Assembly (NCBI GenBank): GCA_026990095.1
Contig: JALSIL010000380.1
Span: 1 to 14,158, forward strand
Direction of reading: 5' to 3'
DNA: 14,158 nucleotides
Origin: Lysobacterales bacterium
GTDB taxonomy: Bacteria > Pseudomonadota > Gammaproteobacteria > Xanthomonadales > Marinicellaceae
Position 1 is the first letter of the stretch. Every line of letters starts with the position of its first letter. The translations under genes and the position numbers were made by a program. Under the pieces are notes generated by a model. It was not told the origin of the DNA. It ran no database searches and saw nothing but the letters and a program-made list of their open reading frames with translations. Below are positions 12,806 to 14,158 of the stretch, piece by piece.

Positions 12806-14089
12806 CTATGTGTTTAACTCAGAAAAGGCAAAGGTTGCCGCTTTTAATGTTTTACTTAAGGTCACCTCATCATGTGTAGAGGAGACAAAACCCGCTTCAA
12901 AAGCCGATGGAGCTAGATAAACGCCTTGTTCAAGCATGCGGTGAAAAAACTTTTTAAAACGCTCTTCATCGCATTTGCTTAAGTCATCATAGTTGTGTAT
13001 GTTTTTGTCTTCTGTAAAATACATGCCGAACATGCCACCAACATTAACCGTTCTAAAGGCAATGCCGTTTTTATCCGCAATAGCTTGCAGTCCATTAACC
13101 AAATTTTGAGTTTTGACCGCTAAGTCATCATAAAAACCATCGGCAGAAATAATACCTAACATTACCGAACCAGCCGTCATGGCAACGGGATTACCTGATA
13201 AAGTCCCTGCTTGGTAAACTGGACCAAGGGGAGCAATATAAGACATAATATCTTTGCGTCCACCAAAAGCACCAACTGGCAAACCGCCGCCAATGACTTT
13301 ACCAAAAGTGCTTAAGTCAGGAGTGACTCCATAAACTTCTTGAGCCCCACCTAATGCCACGCGAAAACCCGTCATGACTTCATCAAAAATTAATACGCTT
13401 CCGTACTTGTCACACAAATCACGAAGACCTTGCAAATAACCAGCTAAGGGTAAAATCATGTTCATGTTACCTGCAATCGGTTCAACAATAATAGCCGCGA
13501 CATCTTTGCCATGGGCTTTCATCATTGTCTCTAAAGCATCCAAATCATTATAAGGCACGGTTAAAGTTAAATCGGCAACTGCTGCTGGAACACCAGGAGA
13601 ACCTGGGATTCCAAGGGTTAAAACGCCACTGCCAGCCTTGACTAAAAAGGAATCGGCATGGCCGTGGTAACAGCCTTCAAATTTTATAATTTTGTCGCGG
13701 TTGGTAAAACCACGTGCTAGCCTTATTGCACTCATGGTGGCTTCCGTTCCTGAGTTAACCATTCGCACCATATCCATGGATGGAATTAGTTTGCACATTT
13801 TTTCTGCCAGAGTGACTTCTTGTTCAGTAGGTGTACCAAAACTCATGCCATTATCAACGGCTTTATGCACGGCTTTTAAGACCTTTTTATTGCAATGGCC
13901 CGCAATCATCGGCCCCCAAGAACCGATGTAGTCGATGTATTCTTTGTCATCGACATCGTAAATATAGGGTCCTTTGGCTTTTTTTATGAACAATGGATCG
14001 CCACCAACTCCTTTAAAGGCTCGAACGGGTGAATTAACACCGCCAGGAATAAACTTTTGTGCTTGTGTAAATAAATCGTAGTTATTCAT
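12806..14089 (-). CDS. hemL: Glutamate-1-semialdehyde 2,1-aminomutase
   Basis: The PLP enzyme that converts glutamate-1-semialdehyde to 5-aminolevulinate, the second step of the C5 tetrapyrrole pathway, in the cytosol. The full 427 residues match the normal length. The N-terminus FIPGGVNSPVRAFKGVGG, the segment VNSGTEATMSAIRLARG, the cofactor-binding FDEVMTGFRV (D236) and the Schiff-base lysine K264 in STFGKVIGGGLPVGAFGG are all present and standard. It is the first gene of a minus-strand operon with the DedA fusion and the mscS-like gene. There is no strong Shine-Dalgarno before the ATG and the leader is predicted to be only about 18 bases. Confidence 0.98.
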   Translation of the reverse strand: MNNYDLFTQAQKFIPGGVNSPVRAFKGVGGDPLFIKKAKGPYIYDVDDKEYIDYIGSWGPMIAGHCNKKVLKAVHKAVDNGMSFGTPTEQEVTLAEKMCKLIPSMDMVRMVNSGTEATMSAIRLARGFTNRDKIIKFEGCYHGHADSFLVKAGSGVLTLGIPGSPGVPAAVADLTLTVPYNDLDALETMMKAHGKDVAAIIVEPIAGNMNMILPLAGYLQGLRDLCDKYGSVLIFDEVMTGFRVALGGAQEVYGVTPDLSTFGKVIGGGLPVGAFGGRKDIMSYIAPLGPVYQAGTLSGNPVAMTAGSVMLGIISADGFYDDLAVKTQNLVNGLQAIADKNGIAFRTVNVGGMFGMYFTEDKNIHNYDDLSKCDEERFKKFFHRMLEQGVYLAPSAFEAGFVSSTHDEVTLSKTLKAATFAFSELNT

Positions 14090-14113
14090 AGTTGTTTTTT
14101 ATTAAAAAAGGTT

Positions 14114-14142
14114 ATTATAGGTGCATTTGAAAATTTTGTGAA
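14114..14142 (-). promoter_or_regulatory. Sigma70 promoter of the hemL operon
   Basis: On the minus strand a consensus -10 TATAAT (14114-14119) is preceded, after exactly 17 bases, by TTCACA (14137-14142), five of six bases matching TTGACA. Its position 25 bases before the hemL ATG fits a short-leader promoter. Confidence 0.75.
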
Positions 14143-14158
14143 AACATAACAGATTATT

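Noticed and set aside
12564..12920. A 118-residue plus-strand frame antisense to the DedA fusion start and hemL end.
   Set aside because: It overlaps two well-supported genes on the other strand and shows no domain or start signal.

Overview
The window is AT-rich (GC roughly 35-40% by eye), densely coded and almost entirely chromosomal in character. Three things point to a gammaproteobacterium, probably marine or free-living: a rhombosortase/GlyGly-CTERM lipoprotein pair, a large TonB-dependent receptor, and a hemL-type (C5) haem pathway gene. I cannot name the genus. No rRNA, tRNA, CRISPR array or intact insertion sequence is visible.

Layout. (1) Bases 2-1584, plus strand: the 3' part of a 2-oxoacid dehydrogenase E1 beta gene, translationally coupled (TAATG) to a complete E2 gene. 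(2) Bases 1691-2347, plus strand: a TIGR02466-like putative 2OG-Fe(II) oxygenase with its own promoter. It ends head-on with the next gene and shares a TTAA stop. (3) Bases 2344-8139, minus strand: a 978-aa TonB-dependent receptor with a strong terminator, then a ~230-bp element with terminal inverted repeats (MITE-like), then a second 2OG-Fe(II) oxygenase and a TPR-sulfotransferase resembling protein-tyrosine sulfotransferases. (4) Bases 8309-9626, minus strand: a lipoprotein ending in a GlyGly-CTERM tail, overlapping by 17 bp a rhombosortase-like intramembrane protease that lacks the first membrane helix. (5) Bases 9739-14089, minus strand: a tight operon of hemL, a DedA/PAP2-like/LssY-C fusion protein and a divergent MscS-like channel, with 9-10 bp gaps and a clear promoter in front of hemL.

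How the genes may work together. The E1 beta/E2 pair belongs to central oxidative decarboxylation; E1 alpha must lie upstream, and E3 is not adjacent downstream. The receptor, two non-haem iron dioxygenases and a sulfotransferase form a neighbourhood that could hydroxylate and sulfate a protein or peptide handled at the outer membrane; this is inference. The lipoprotein and rhombosortase are a self-contained substrate/protease pair. The hemL operon couples tetrapyrrole synthesis to two multi-spanning membrane proteins, and the PAP2 part of the fusion appears catalytically dead.

The items most worth a second look are the receptor/sulfotransferase/dioxygenase cassette, the MITE-like element inside it, the TM1-less rhombosortase overlapping its presumed substrate, and the degenerate PAP2 domain.
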